Positions 37,001-46,316 of a DNA stretch of 64,000 nt are shown one piece after another; the stretch's first letter is position 1, and the number at the start of each line of letters is the position of its first letter. The DNA lies in the NCBI RefSeq assembly GCF_034424525.1, contig NZ_CP139979.1, forward strand, positions 434,001 to 498,000, written 5' to 3'. The position numbers and the translations under genes are program-made. The notes beneath the pieces were generated by a model, which searched no databases, was not told where the DNA came from, and saw nothing but the letters and a program-made list of their open reading frames with translations. Source of the stretch: Sphingobium yanoikuyae (GTDB lineage Bacteria; Pseudomonadota; Alphaproteobacteria; Sphingomonadales; Sphingomonadaceae).

Positions 37001-37010
37001 CCCCATCCGA

Positions 37011-37640
37011 TCAGATCACCGCTTTCACCAACTGGGCGAAGGCGTCGGCGCGGTGGCTCATTGCGTGCTTGGCGTCCGGGTCCATCTCGCCGAAGCTGAT
37101 GTCGTGGCCGAGCGGCTGGAACATCGCGTCATAGCCAAAGCCATTTGCCCCGCGCGGCGGCCAGACCAGCAGGCCGTCGACCCGGCCCTCGAACGCCTCG
37201 ACATGGCCGTCGGGCCAGGCGAGGGAGAGGGCGCAGATGAAATGGGCGCCATGGCCGGCGTCCGGCCCCTTGGCCTGCACCCCGTCCCACACCTTCTGCA
37301 TCGCCATGCCGAAATCCTTGTCCGGCCCGGCCCAGCGGGCGGAGAAGAGGCCCGGATCGCCGTTCAACGCCTCGACGCAGAGGCCACTGTCGTCGGCCAG
37401 TGCAGGCAGGCCGGAGAGGTCGGCGGCCTGCATCGCCTTCAGCTCGGCGTTCGCGATGAAGGTGGTACCGGTCTCCTCCGGCTCGGGCAGGTCGAGCGAC
37501 GCGGCGGAGATCGGCTCGATCCCATAGGGGCCGAGCAGCGCGGCGATTTCGCGCACCTTGCCGGCATTATGGCTGGCGATCACCAGCTTGCCGGGCTTCA
37601 GCTTGCGGATCGCCTGTTCCTGTCCGTATTCGTCGCTCAT
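37011..37640 (-). CDS. rdgB: XTP/dITP diphosphatase (RdgB/HAM1)
   Basis: A 209-residue house-cleaning pyrophosphatase that removes ITP, dITP and XTP. Conserved segments: [14 protein letters not shown] near the N-terminus (nucleotide binding), [39 protein letters not shown] (catalytic Asp/Glu) and GFGYDAMF near the C-terminus. It lies just downstream of rph on the same strand, separated by a REP-like element. Length is normal. Confidence 0.96.
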   Translation of the reverse strand: MSDEYGQEQAIRKLKPGKLVIASHNAGKVREIAALLGPYGIEPISAASLDLPEPEETGTTFIANAELKAMQAADLSGLPALADDSGLCVEALNGDPGLFSARWAGPDKDFGMAMQKVWDGVQAKGPDAGHGAHFICALSLAWPDGHVEAFEGRVDGLLVWPPRGANGFGYDAMFQPLGHDISFGEMDPDAKHAMSHRADAFAQLVKAVI

Positions 37641-37662
37641 CTGGCTCTACCCTGCATTATTT

Positions 37663-37754
37663 CCGTCATCCCAGCGAAGGCTGGGATCTCCCTTCTTCTT
37701 CGGCTTCATGGGCGCAAAAGGAAAGAGAGATGCCAGCCTGCGCTGGCATGACGG
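37663..37754. repeat. REP-like palindromic element between rph and rdgB
   Basis: A unit CCGTCATCCCAGCGAAGG... (37663-37690) has an inverted relative at 37727-37754 that ends CTGGCATGACGG. This is the same general repeat family as 5693-5780 and 40814-40840. Confidence 0.6.
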
Positions 37755-37768
37755 TATTTATAAAAGGC

Positions 37769-38485
37769 TCAGCGACCCGTCGCCACATCCTGCGCGGCGA
37801 AGATCTTGGCGCAGCCGATGCGGGCGAGGCGGAGCAGGCGGAGCAGCTCTTCCTCGTCATAGGCGGCACCCTCGGCCGTGGCCTGCACTTCGGCGAACTT
37901 GCCGTCGCCGGTCAGGATCAGGTTGGCGTCGGTCTCGGCATTGCTGTCCTCGGCATAGTCGAGGTCGAGCACCGGCGTGCCTTCATAGATGCCGCAGCTG
38001 ATCGCGGCGACCTTCTGGATGATCGGGTCTTCGCTGAGCGCGCCCGAGGCGAGCAGCTTGTCGACGGCGATGCGCAGCGCAACCCAGCTGCCCGAGATGG
38101 CGGCGGTGCGGGTGCCGCCATCAGCCTGGATCACGTCGCAGTCGATCACGATCTGGCGTTCGCCGAGCTTCTTGAGGTCGACGACGGTGCGCAGCGAGCG
38201 GCCGATCAGGCGCTGGATTTCCTGGGTGCGGCCCGACTGCTTGCCCTTGGCCGCCTCGCGGCTGCCGCGGGTGTGGGTGGCGCGGGGCAGCATGCCATAT
38301 TCGGCCGTGACCCAGCCCGAGCCCTTGCCGCGCAGGAAGGGGGGCACCTTTTCCTCGATCGAGGCGGTGCACAGGACGCGGGTGTCACCGAAGCTGACGA
38401 GGCACGAGCCTTCGGCATGGATGGTGAAGCCGGGTTCCATGGTGATGTCGCGCATCTGGTCGGGCGCGCGGCCGGAAGGACGCAT
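37769..38485 (-). CDS. rph: Ribonuclease PH
   Basis: A 238-residue phosphorolytic exoribonuclease that trims tRNA 3' ends. Landmarks: [43 protein letters not shown] at the N-terminus, then [57 protein letters not shown], and [20 protein letters not shown]. All are typical and intact. It is the first gene of the rph-rdgB pair and is divergent from the lipoprotein gene at 38582. Confidence 0.97.
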   Translation of the reverse strand: MRPSGRAPDQMRDITMEPGFTIHAEGSCLVSFGDTRVLCTASIEEKVPPFLRGKGSGWVTAEYGMLPRATHTRGSREAAKGKQSGRTQEIQRLIGRSLRTVVDLKKLGERQIVIDCDVIQADGGTRTAAISGSWVALRIAVDKLLASGALSEDPIIQKVAAISCGIYEGTPVLDLDYAEDSNAETDANLILTGDGKFAEVQATAEGAAYDEEELLRLLRLARIGCAKIFAAQDVATGR

Positions 38486-38581
38486 AATATTCTACTCCGA
38501 AGCGGTCAGGTGGGAGCGCTTAGCGCCCGGTGGCGTCGCATGCCAGTGCCAAGCGCCAAAAGTTGCGATAAGAGGGGCGCC

Positions 38582-39106
38582 ATGAAGAGAGCGATGATGA
38601 TGGGGCCGGTTGCGATGTTGGCGCTGGCGGGATGCGTGACCGACCGGGAGAAGGTGGAGCTGGAGCCGCCGACGGCCGCCGGCGACACGATCCGCTTTAC
38701 CGCCGGTCGCTGCTTTGGCGCCTGTCCCGCCTATACGCTCACGGTGACGCCCGATGGCTCCGGCCTGCTGGAGCCCGAGCGCTTCACCTCCGTCCCCGGT
38801 CCGACCCGCTTCACCGTCAGTGCCGCGCAATATCGCCAGCTGCGCACCGGCCTTGCCCCGTGGAAGCCGGCGACCGGCACGGCAAAGCGCATCGCCCAGG
38901 GCGAGAATTGCACCCGCTTCGCCACCGACATGCCCAGCTACACGATCGAATGGACGCGCGGTGGGGGAAAGGGGGCGAAACCGACCCGGCTCGATTTCCA
39001 GTCGGGCTGCATGGATAGCCGCTATGCGAAACTCCGCACGACGATCGGCGGGATACCCAGGGCGCTGGGCATCGAACCGATGCTGAAGCCCAAGCCGGCA
39101 AGCTGA
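38582..39106 (+). CDS. Lipoprotein with DUF6438-like domain
   Basis: A 174-residue lipoprotein: signal MMMGPVAMLALAGC with the Cys at about residue 18. The start of the mature domain, IRFTAGRCFGACPAYTLTVTPDGSG, has the paired Cys (CFGAC) typical of DUF6438. A second conserved part reads YTIEWTRGG ... LDFQSGCMDSRYAKLRTTI. The four Cys suggest two disulfides, as expected of a periplasmic-face protein. It lies between rph and a GCGACA array. Function unknown. Confidence 0.8.
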   Translation: MKRAMMMGPVAMLALAGCVTDREKVELEPPTAAGDTIRFTAGRCFGACPAYTLTVTPDGSGLLEPERFTSVPGPTRFTVSAAQYRQLRTGLAPWKPATGTAKRIAQGENCTRFATDMPSYTIEWTRGGGKGAKPTRLDFQSGCMDSRYAKLRTTIGGIPRALGIEPMLKPKPAS

Positions 39107-39122
39107 ACCGCCGCCCCGCGAC

Positions 39123-39295
39123 GCGACAGCCCGAAGTTCACAGTGTCGCAGGGCTAAATTGCGTCGATTCCGGCGAATGGCGCCTGCCACGCGCCAGCGA
39201 AGCGACGGCCACGCGACACGCGGGTCACGCCGACGCGACAATCGCGCGCCTGTTACGCGACAGTGAGGCGACAATGACGCGACAGCGACGCGACG
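39123..39295 (+). repeat. GCGACA motif array 2
   Basis: GCGACA occurs at 39123, 39213, 39235, 39257, 39268 and 39279, with GCGACG at 39202, 39285 and 39290 and one inverted TGTCGC at 39144. Spacings of 11 or 22 bases dominate (39213-39235-39257-39268-39279), the same helical-turn period as at 8136-8185. Both arrays also contain a GAAGTTCACA/GAAAGTTCACA string at or near their left ends. There is no HTH gene directly beside this copy. Confidence 0.72.
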
Positions 39296-39787
39296 CTTTT
39301 GGGCGTTGGGCGGGGTTGTTAAGCAGGGCGTGAGAGCGGCCTGTTCCATCTCGCAGGGTAGATCAGAAGAGCGGCGAATAGGAAAGGGAGGCAGGAATGC
39401 GCCTCATCCAAACCGTTCAACGGCGATTTTATTACGCCCAGAAATGGACCTTCTGCTTATGACCGCGTCTGGGACATAGCCGTCGTTCTGCAGCAGCCCC
39501 TCGAACAACTGATTTTGCCAGAAAGCGACAGTCCGTTCACTCCTAACCAGCCCTGCGTAGCGACAACAACCGGGTGGCCAGTGGTCACACAGAAATTGAA
39601 TTGGTTCGGTCTGAAAGCGGTCAGTTTTCAGCACGCTAACGTTGGTCAAACCCACAAAGCGACGGAGAGCTAAACGCTTTACCCAAGCGAGCATGATGGC
39701 AAGGGGAGCCGGGCATACCGGCCTACAGGTGACCACGAACCAAGGTTATGCTATGCCTAAGTGTAGATACGCGACGCAGAGGCAATC
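39296..39787. other. Gene-poor region before the DUF3800 gene
   Basis: About 490 bases with composition moving from GC-rich to more AT-rich. A 110-codon open frame on the minus strand (39404-39736) has no recognisable domain and unusual residue use (many Cys, Trp and Arg), so I do not call it a gene. The sequence resembles degraded intergenic filler or remains of an inserted element. Confidence 0.4.
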
Positions 39788-40591
39788 GTGCTTGAAGGTT
39801 ATTTTGATGATAGCGGCACCGATGACAGGTCGGACTTAATTGTCTGGGGCGGAGTGCTTGGCGACACTGCCCAATTCGACGCTCTGAGGACACAGTGGGC
39901 GCAGCTTATCCTTCAACCAATGGAAGGGAAATCTCCCATCAAGGCATTTCACGCTTCGCATATCGCCAATTCATATGGAGAGTTTTCTGACTACACGCCT
40001 CCTGAGAGAGATATAGTATTTCGGGCATTTCGAGAATCTATAGTTTCGTCTCAACTCGTTCCGATCAGCTTTGGTGTCATCAAAAGCGCTTGGTACGATT
40101 TGCAGCAGCAATATGGAATGCAACTCTTCGGCTCCCCCGAGCAATTCGTATTTCTGAATTGCGTTATGAGCGGGCAGCGTTTTGCTTCAATCGGTAAAGC
40201 GCCGGTCAAACTTTGCTTTGATACAGCGCGCTTGGAAAGCTCACGAGACGAAATCGCCTCTGGCGGCAACGGCTTCTTCAATTCCACCGCCCTCGACGTT
40301 ACCTACTCGCGGGTGGCAGATGAGATTGGGCTCCAAGCGGCGGACATGGTCGCTTATGAGGCGTTCGTATTGGGGAACGCCGCAAAAGCCGACATTGCTG
40401 ATGCTAAGCCTCGTTTGCATTTCCAACGATTGTTGGAGGGGGCGCCTGACGCGTTTGGTTTCATGATGGGCAGAACGGAAATCGAAGCGTTCTTCTCAAA
40501 TGCGCAAGCGATGTTGAAAGAGGGGATTGGAAACGCGCCAACCCGACCGCCGGGCTTTCAAAATCTGTTCGGTATGCTGTTCCGAAGCTAG
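39788..40591 (+). CDS. DUF3800 family protein
   Basis: A 267-residue protein with the DUF3800 opening YFDDSGTDDRSDLIVWGGVLGD, in which the acidic pair is conserved. The later block LDVTYSRVADEIGLQAADMVAYEAF contains the QxADM/LxAYE motif. The family is predicted to have an RNase H-like fold and occurs in phages and mobile regions. The start must be the GTG at 39788, since a TAG lies 24 bases upstream in frame. Codon use is AT-rich and unlike the flanking rph and hrcA genes, pointing to acquisition. Function unproven; nuclease activity is inference. Confidence 0.8.
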   Translation: MLEGYFDDSGTDDRSDLIVWGGVLGDTAQFDALRTQWAQLILQPMEGKSPIKAFHASHIANSYGEFSDYTPPERDIVFRAFRESIVSSQLVPISFGVIKSAWYDLQQQYGMQLFGSPEQFVFLNCVMSGQRFASIGKAPVKLCFDTARLESSRDEIASGGNGFFNSTALDVTYSRVADEIGLQAADMVAYEAFVLGNAAKADIADAKPRLHFQRLLEGAPDAFGFMMGRTEIEAFFSNAQAMLKEGIGNAPTRPPGFQNLFGMLFRS

Positions 40592-40901
40592 GGCTGGGAC
40601 GCTGAAGCATCTTAACCCCATTTCGCGTGAGCCGACATACCAAGCGCTGGATTAGAACGACATGTTTTGGTCGGGAGGCGACGCCATGCCAGCGTCAACT
40701 ATCTGTACGCTGGGCCTTGAGACCGGACACCCGCAATCGGCCATTTGCGCGCATCACCACCTCGGCTTCGAGTCGCAGTCCCGCTGCTTTCCTGCTTGAA
40801 CCAGGAAAAGCGGGATGCCGGGGCAGGCCCGGCATGACGGATAGGGTAATCGGCCAATCTCCCCCGTTGAGCCGCGCGGGAAAGCCGCCTACATCATCGC
40901 C
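40592..40901 (+). other. Region upstream of hrcA with REP-like hairpin
   Basis: No gene supported. It holds a REP-type palindrome (GATGCCGGG ... CCCGGCAT, 40814-40835, followed by GACGG) preceded by GCTTTCCTG/CAGGAAAAGC arms. I searched by eye for a CIRCE element (TTAGCACTC-N9-GAGTGCTAA) and did not find one. Confidence 0.5.
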
Positions 40902-41960
40902 ATGGCCGCCACTGCCTCCATCGCCGAATTGAATGACCGCGCCCGCGACGTGTTTCGCATGGTGGTGGACTCCTATCTGGGCACCGGACTGCCGGTGGGG
41001 TCGCGCACGATCAGCAAGATGGGGCTGAGCCTCTCGGCCGCCTCGATCCGCAATGTGATGCAGGATCTGGAGGAGCTGGGGCTGCTCGCCGCGCCACACA
41101 CTTCGGCCGGGCGGATGCCGACCGAGACCGGGCTGCGGCTGTTCGTCGACGGGATGATGCAGGCGGCCGAGCCGTCGGTCGAGGAGCGCCGCGCGATCGA
41201 GGCGGGGCTGGCTGAAGTGGGGCTGGCCGAGGGCGGGCCGATCGAGGAGGCGCTGTCGGCGGCGACGGCGACGCTGTCGGGGCTTTCCGCCTGCGCCGGC
41301 ATCGTCATGGTGCCCCGGCGCGAGCCGGTGCTGCGCCAGTTCGGCTTCGTGCCCTTGAATGATCGGCAGGCGCTGGCCGTGCTGGTCGGGCAGGACGGGT
41401 CGATCGAGAATCGCGTGCTCGACCTGCCGCGCGGGGTGACGCCATCGATGCTGAACGAGGCGGCCAATTTCATGTCGGCGCGCTTTGGCGGGCTGACCCT
41501 GCGCCAGGCCGGCGACCTGCTGGCCCGCGAGATGGAGCAGGAGCGCTCCACGCTGGAGGGCGCGGCGCGCGAACTGGTGACGCGCGGCATCGCGATCTGG
41601 AGCCATGACGCCGATGATCGCCCGGTGCTGATCGTGCGGGGCCAGGCGCATCTGATCGACGATGGCACCGCCGCCGACCTCGACCGGGTCCGGCAATTGC
41701 TGGAGCAGCTGGAGGGCAAGCAGGAAATTTCGCGCCTGCTGGAGAGCGCGCTGGCCGGCAGCGCGACCAAAATCTTCATCGGTTCGGAAAACAAGCTCTT
41801 TTCCCTTTCGGGTTCATCGGTCATAGCCGCCCCCTATCGCGGCGGGGACGGCCGGGTCGTCGGCGTGGTCGGCGTGATCGGCCCCACGCGCTTGAACTAT
41901 GCCCGAGTGATCCCCATGGTGGATTTCACCGCACAGACGCTGTCGAGATTGATGAGATGA
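40902..41960 (+). CDS. hrcA: Heat-inducible transcription repressor HrcA
   Basis: A 352-residue repressor of class I heat-shock genes. The N-terminal winged helix reads RARDVFRMVVDSYLGTGLPVGSRTISKMGLSLSAASIRNVMQDLEELGLLAAPHTSAGRMPTETGLR, the family hallmark. The central GAF-like part is followed by the C-terminal SVIAAPYRGGDGRVVGVVGVIGPTRLNYARVIPMVDFTAQ. It overlaps grpE by four bases. HrcA binds CIRCE elements, usually at groESL, which is outside the window. Confidence 0.97.
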   Translation: MAATASIAELNDRARDVFRMVVDSYLGTGLPVGSRTISKMGLSLSAASIRNVMQDLEELGLLAAPHTSAGRMPTETGLRLFVDGMMQAAEPSVEERRAIEAGLAEVGLAEGGPIEEALSAATATLSGLSACAGIVMVPRREPVLRQFGFVPLNDRQALAVLVGQDGSIENRVLDLPRGVTPSMLNEAANFMSARFGGLTLRQAGDLLAREMEQERSTLEGAARELVTRGIAIWSHDADDRPVLIVRGQAHLIDDGTAADLDRVRQLLEQLEGKQEISRLLESALAGSATKIFIGSENKLFSLSGSSVIAAPYRGGDGRVVGVVGVIGPTRLNYARVIPMVDFTAQTLSRLMR

Positions 41961-42520
41961 GCGAAGACAAGCAGACTATCGAAAATACCGAAACCCTGGA
42001 CCAGCTGCCCGAGGAGGAGACCCCCGTGGACGCCCCTGAAAACGCCAATGCCGAGCGTATCGCAGCGCTGGAAGCCGAGCTGGAAACGGCCAAGCAGGAC
42101 ATTCTCTACGCCCATGCCGATACGCAGAATGTGCGGCGCCGGCTGGAGAAGGAACTGGCCGACGCGCGCGCCTATGCCGCGACCAGCTTTGCCCGCGACA
42201 TGCTGTCGGTGGCCGACAATCTGGGCCGGGCGCTGGCCGCCATCCCCGCCGATCTGCGCGAGGACGACAAGTTCAAGGGGCTGGTGACGGGCCTGGAAGC
42301 CACCGGCCGCGAGTTGGAGGCGGTGTTCGGCCGCAACGGCATCACCAAGATCGAATCGGTCGGCCAGCCGCTTGACCCGAACAAGCATCAGGCGGTGATG
42401 GAACTGCCGTCGGCGGACGCCGAGCCGGGCACCGTGCTGGTGGAAATGCAGGCCGGCTACAGCATCAAGGACCGCTTGCTGCGCCCCGCCATGGTCAGCG
42501 TGGCGAAGAAGCCGGACTGA
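41957..42520 (+). CDS. grpE: Nucleotide exchange factor GrpE
   Basis: A 187-residue co-chaperone that releases ADP from DnaK. An acidic N-terminus (QLPEEETPVDAPENANAERIAALEAELETAKQDILYAHADTQNVRRRLEKEL) forms the long coiled coil. The beta-domain contains GLEATGRELEAVFGRNGI, LDPNKHQAVMELPS, and the end VLVEMQAGYSIKDRLLRPAMVSVAKKPD. The four-base overlap with hrcA couples the two. Length is normal. Confidence 0.97.
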   Translation: MSEDKQTIENTETLDQLPEEETPVDAPENANAERIAALEAELETAKQDILYAHADTQNVRRRLEKELADARAYAATSFARDMLSVADNLGRALAAIPADLREDDKFKGLVTGLEATGRELEAVFGRNGITKIESVGQPLDPNKHQAVMELPSADAEPGTVLVEMQAGYSIKDRLLRPAMVSVAKKPD

Positions 42521-42607
42521 CAAATATCCGCCCCGTTCGGGCTGGATCGGTCAGGGTCCCCCGTGGGGCCGCGAACGCACCGAATCCTTGCCCGAACGGA
42601 GGCCCTT

Positions 42608-43849
42608 TTGCTGCACGACCTCAACCTCACCACCGACCGTCCGACCTTTGTTACCCATCTCGAATGTTCGCTGACCGGCGAGCGTTATGAGGCGGATCGG
42701 CTGCATGGGCTGTCGGCGGCGGGCAAGCCGCTGCTGGTGCGCTATGATCTGGACGGCGTGCGGGCCACGCTGACCAAGGAGGCGCTTGGCAGCCGGCCGA
42801 TGGACCTGTGGCGCTGGCGCGAATTGCTGCCGGTGCGGCAGACCAGCAACATCGTGAGCCTGGGCGAGAATGTAACGCCGCTCATTCCGCTGCCGCGCAC
42901 GGCGAAGCGGCTGGGCGGCGCGCAGTTGCTGGCCAAGGATGAGGGGCGGTTGCCGACCGCGTCGTTCAAGGCGCGGGGCCTGGTGATGGCGGTTTCCATG
43001 GCCAAGGAACTGGGCGTGACCCAGGTGGCGATGCCGACCAACGGCAATGCCGGCGCGGCGCTGGCCGCCTATGCGGCGGTGGCCGGCATGGAATCGGTGA
43101 TCTTCTGCCCGGCCGATACGCCCGAAGTGAATGTGCGCGAGATCGCGGCGCAGGGCGCACGGGTCTATCGCGTCAACGGCTATATCGACGATTGCGGTGC
43201 CATCGTCGGCCAGGGCGTCAAGGAACGCGGCTGGTTCGATTTCTCGACCCTGAAGGAGCCCTATCGGATCGAGGGCAAGAAGACGATGGGGCTGGAACTG
43301 GCCGAGCAGCTTGGCTGGGAACTGCCCGACGCAATCTTCTATCCCACCGGCGGCGGCACCGGCCTGATCGGCATGTGGAAGGCGTTCGACGAGCTGGAGA
43401 AGATCGGCTTCATCGGTTCCAAGCGGCCCAAGATGTTCGCGGTGCAGGCCGAAGGCTGCGCGCCGATGGTCCGCGCGTTCGAGCAGGGCGTGGAATTTGC
43501 CGAGCGCTGGGAGGATGCCCAGACCATCGCCATGGGCATTCGCGTGCCCAAGGCGGTGGGCGATTTCCTGATCCTGCGCGCGGTGCGGGAAAGCGGCGGC
43601 GCGGCGCTGGCGGTGTCGGACGCGGCGATCGCGGCGGCCGTGCGCGACGTGGCGCGCGACGACGGCCTGCTGCTCTGTCCCGAGGGCGGGGCGACGCTGG
43701 CGGCCTACAGCCGAGCGCTGGACGAGGGGCTGATCGGGCGGGATGAACGCGCGCTGCTGTTCAATTGCGCCAGCGGCCTCAAATATCCGCTGGAGGACCA
43801 GAGCCGCACGCTCGACCGGCACGCGCCGATCGATTTCGCGTCGCTCTGA
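42608..43849 (+). CDS. Threonine synthase
   Basis: A fold-type II PLP enzyme of 413 residues that converts O-phosphohomoserine to threonine. The PLP lysine lies in LPTASFKARGL, the phosphate-binding segment is PTNGNAGAALAAYAA, and the later glycine loop is YPTGGGTGLIGMWKAF. This is the archaeal/plant-like single-domain form, with a Cys-containing N-terminal segment LECSLTGERYEADRLHG. I favour the TTG start at 42608 because GGAGG lies five bases before it; a GTG at 42563 would add 15 residues without a good site. It is convergent with the TonB receptor gene. Confidence 0.88.
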   Translation: MLHDLNLTTDRPTFVTHLECSLTGERYEADRLHGLSAAGKPLLVRYDLDGVRATLTKEALGSRPMDLWRWRELLPVRQTSNIVSLGENVTPLIPLPRTAKRLGGAQLLAKDEGRLPTASFKARGLVMAVSMAKELGVTQVAMPTNGNAGAALAAYAAVAGMESVIFCPADTPEVNVREIAAQGARVYRVNGYIDDCGAIVGQGVKERGWFDFSTLKEPYRIEGKKTMGLELAEQLGWELPDAIFYPTGGGTGLIGMWKAFDELEKIGFIGSKRPKMFAVQAEGCAPMVRAFEQGVEFAERWEDAQTIAMGIRVPKAVGDFLILRAVRESGGAALAVSDAAIAAAVRDVARDDGLLLCPEGGATLAAYSRALDEGLIGRDERALLFNCASGLKYPLEDQSRTLDRHAPIDFASL

Positions 43850-43858
43850 AAAGGCGGG

Positions 43859-43882
43859 ATGGGCGGGGCTGAACCCGCCCAT
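43859..43882. terminator. Bidirectional terminator between threonine synthase and TonB receptor
   Basis: ATGGGCGGG (43859-43867) pairs perfectly with CCCGCCCAT (43874-43882), six-base loop. It fills the 39-base gap between two convergent stop codons. A short T-poor tail follows. Confidence 0.6.
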
Positions 43883-43888
43883 TCACCC

Positions 43889-46093
43889 TTAGAAGCGATA
43901 ATCCCAGCCCAGGGTGAAGAGCCGTCCGCGACCGGCGAAGAAGGCCAGACTGTCGTTGGGCAGGCGCGTGTCGCTATTATAGTCGATATAGAATTTATCG
44001 AACAGATTCTGGACGCTGAGATAGACGCCGCCCAGTGATGCGGTGTCATAGCGGAGATAGGCGTCGGTGACCGCATAGCCGCCGAAATTGTTGCCCCGGT
44101 CCGGGTTCGCCTTGCCATGGAAATTGCGCGACAGATAATATTGGGTCTGCAGTCGCGCGGAGATGGCGCCATGGCGATAGTCGGCAGCGACGTTCAGGCG
44201 ATCGGGCGAGATGTTGGTGCCGTCCAGATCGGTATCGACGATGCCGTCGGGATTGACGCTGTCGCTGTCATAGCGGCCCTTGAGATGGGCATAGCCGGTG
44301 GAGAGCTTGAGCCCCGGCAGCGGCGTCTGCACACCCAGGTTGATTTCCAGCCCTTCGATCTCGACCCGCTGGCGCTGCACGGTGAAGATGCCGTTGCCCT
44401 GCGCGATCAAGATCTGGCCCTTGTCGCTGGACGACCAGAAATAGGTGGCGCTGGCGTCGATCGGGCCGCGCTTCACCTCCAGCCCGATCTCGCGGTTGTT
44501 GGAGACGATCGGGCTGATGTCGAGATAATCGTCGAGGTCGACGCCCGCGACGCGGATCGACCGGGTGACGCGGCCGACATCGGGCATGGTGAAGCCCTCG
44601 GCATAGCTGGCATAGGCACGAATGCCATCGATCGGCTCGAAGATGAGGCCGCCGTTGAGCAGCGCGTCGGAGAATTTGGGCTTGCCGCCCGCGACATCGA
44701 CGCCGCCATAGGTCGCTACATTCTTCCCGTCATAGGTGGTCGATGCCAGGGTGTGGAAATCGTCGATCTTTACCTGCACATTTTCCCAGCGCACGCCGCC
44801 CGCCACGCGAAACAGCCCGTCGGCGATCTTCAGATTGGCCTGAGCGAAAGGGGCGATGGAGCGGAAATCGCTGGGCGGCACCCAGGTGCGGCCGGTGACC
44901 ATCAGTCGCTGTTCCGTCTTGTCGAACAGGACGTCCAGACCGACCGTGGTGGTCAGCGCCTCGAAACCGGGCAGGGCGCGTTCATAGCTGATCTTGCCGC
45001 CGATCTTGCGCGACCGGTTCTGCGACTGGTCGAACAGGGTGCCGGGCGTCGCGATGGCGGGATCCTGGAAGGTCGGGATCGCCGCGAATTCGCCGCCGAA
45101 AATGTCGCGGCTGCGGTTGAAGAAAAGCTGGGTGACGAGGTTGCCGCCGGCGACATCGCTGTCGGTGTAGGAGAGGGACGCGCTTTCGGTGCGGTTCGAT
45201 CCCGGCGTGCCAGGGGCGTCGCCCTTGACCGCGGTGGTGGGGAGGCCGTTGGCGCGGCTGCCGGGGAGCGGGACATAATCGCCATCGCCCTTCAGCTCAT
45301 AGCGATTGAGGATCAGGTCGAGCCGGCCGGTATCGCCGACGGCATAGCCCAATCGCGCGAAGATATCGGTGGTCTGCGATGCCTGGGTCTCGCCCTGGGT
45401 CAGGTTGATGCCGATGCGGCGGTTGCGCGCGTCGTAGAAGGCGCCGCGCTTTTCATAGGAGGCGCCGACCGTGGCATCGAAAGCGCCAGCCTTATACTGG
45501 ACCAGTCCGGCCGCCTTGCCGCCAAAGCCGTCGCCGTCGAAATCGTCGCTGGCCGATCCCTGCAGCAGCACCCGGCCGCTGATGCCCTCCTGCTTGGGCG
45601 CGCCGACCGTCACCTGGTTGACGATGCCGCCGGTGCCGCCAATCCCCTGCAGCGCGTTGGAGCCATAGATGAGTTCGACCCGGTCGATGAAGAAGCCGTC
45701 GATGGTGAAGCCGTCGCGGCTGCCGTCGCGCAACGGGGTCGATTGCGGGATGCCGTTGATGGCGTAGAGTGGCGAGCGGCCGCGCAGCGTTTCGCCCGCG
45801 CCCGACAGCTTGCCGCGGGTCGGCGAGAAGCTGGGGGTGAGGGTGGAGATGGCATCGGTGACCGAGCCGGAGATCGCGATCTGCTGGTCCAGCATCTGCT
45901 TGTCGATCAGGTCGATCGTCAGCGGCAGCGCATTGGGCGGCAGGATCGAGCGGGCCGCGGTGACGACGATCGATTCGCTGCTCTTGGTGTCAGCGTCGGC
46001 CTCGGCCTGCTGCGCCATGGCTGGCGATGCGAGGGCGATGGTCAGCGCCGCCAGCGCGATTGCAGAGTGACGAATTTCGATATGACGCATCAT
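43889..46093 (-). CDS. TonB-dependent outer-membrane receptor
   Basis: A 734-residue receptor with signal peptide (AIALAALTIALASPAMAQ), plug domain (SSESIVVTAARS... DGFTIDGFFIDRVELIYGSNALQGIGGTGGIVNQVT) and a long C-terminal beta barrel ending in FTLGWDYRF with the terminal Phe expected for outer-membrane insertion. The start at 46093 follows AGGGGA. The barrel has many Asp/Gly loops; ligand unknown, most probably a ferric chelate. It is divergent from a YqjI-like PadR repressor with AGATATATCT boxes in the shared region, so metal-responsive control by that protein is likely. Confidence 0.9.
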   Translation of the reverse strand: MMRHIEIRHSAIALAALTIALASPAMAQQAEADADTKSSESIVVTAARSILPPNALPLTIDLIDKQMLDQQIAISGSVTDAISTLTPSFSPTRGKLSGAGETLRGRSPLYAINGIPQSTPLRDGSRDGFTIDGFFIDRVELIYGSNALQGIGGTGGIVNQVTVGAPKQEGISGRVLLQGSASDDFDGDGFGGKAAGLVQYKAGAFDATVGASYEKRGAFYDARNRRIGINLTQGETQASQTTDIFARLGYAVGDTGRLDLILNRYELKGDGDYVPLPGSRANGLPTTAVKGDAPGTPGSNRTESASLSYTDSDVAGGNLVTQLFFNRSRDIFGGEFAAIPTFQDPAIATPGTLFDQSQNRSRKIGGKISYERALPGFEALTTTVGLDVLFDKTEQRLMVTGRTWVPPSDFRSIAPFAQANLKIADGLFRVAGGVRWENVQVKIDDFHTLASTTYDGKNVATYGGVDVAGGKPKFSDALLNGGLIFEPIDGIRAYASYAEGFTMPDVGRVTRSIRVAGVDLDDYLDISPIVSNNREIGLEVKRGPIDASATYFWSSSDKGQILIAQGNGIFTVQRQRVEIEGLEINLGVQTPLPGLKLSTGYAHLKGRYDSDSVNPDGIVDTDLDGTNISPDRLNVAADYRHGAISARLQTQYYLSRNFHGKANPDRGNNFGGYAVTDAYLRYDTASLGGVYLSVQNLFDKFYIDYNSDTRLPNDSLAFFAGRGRLFTLGWDYRF

Positions 46094-46238
46094 CGCGATC
46101 CCCTGATCCATGTTGGGCAGGGCTGCTAACGACAATCGATCGCAAGAACAATCACATTCTGCATAATGCTTATACGATGAGGTGATAAGCCTGATTTCCC
46201 GGCGTTTCGGGTGAGTGTCTCTATCATAAGATGCCTAA

Positions 46239-46283
46239 AGATATATCTCATGCATTGACGTTGATGATTTTTAAGATATATCA
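46239..46283. promoter_or_regulatory. Paired AGATATATC boxes, putative PadR operators
   Basis: AGATATATCT (46239-46248, itself palindromic) and AGATATATCA (46274-46283) are direct repeats 35 bases apart. Each is followed by a CA and a GCAT, so the similarity extends over about 18 bases. They lie between the divergent TonB receptor and PadR genes, 34-78 bases before the PadR start. Confidence 0.6.
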
Positions 46284-46316
46284 CAATGCATCATGAAGCA
46301 TTTTGAAAGAGAGAAT

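Noticed and set aside
39404..39736. 110-codon minus-strand ORF before the DUF3800 gene
   Set aside because: No domain, no clear ribosome site, unusual residue composition. More like degraded intergenic sequence.
40592..40901. CIRCE element upstream of hrcA
   Set aside because: No TTAGCACTC-N9-GAGTGCTAA or near match seen; HrcA targets are presumably elsewhere.
44117..46129. A 670-codon frame antisense to the TonB receptor
   Set aside because: GC-rich shadow; the translation is Arg/Ala/Gly-rich with no domain, while the minus-strand receptor has signal, plug and barrel features.
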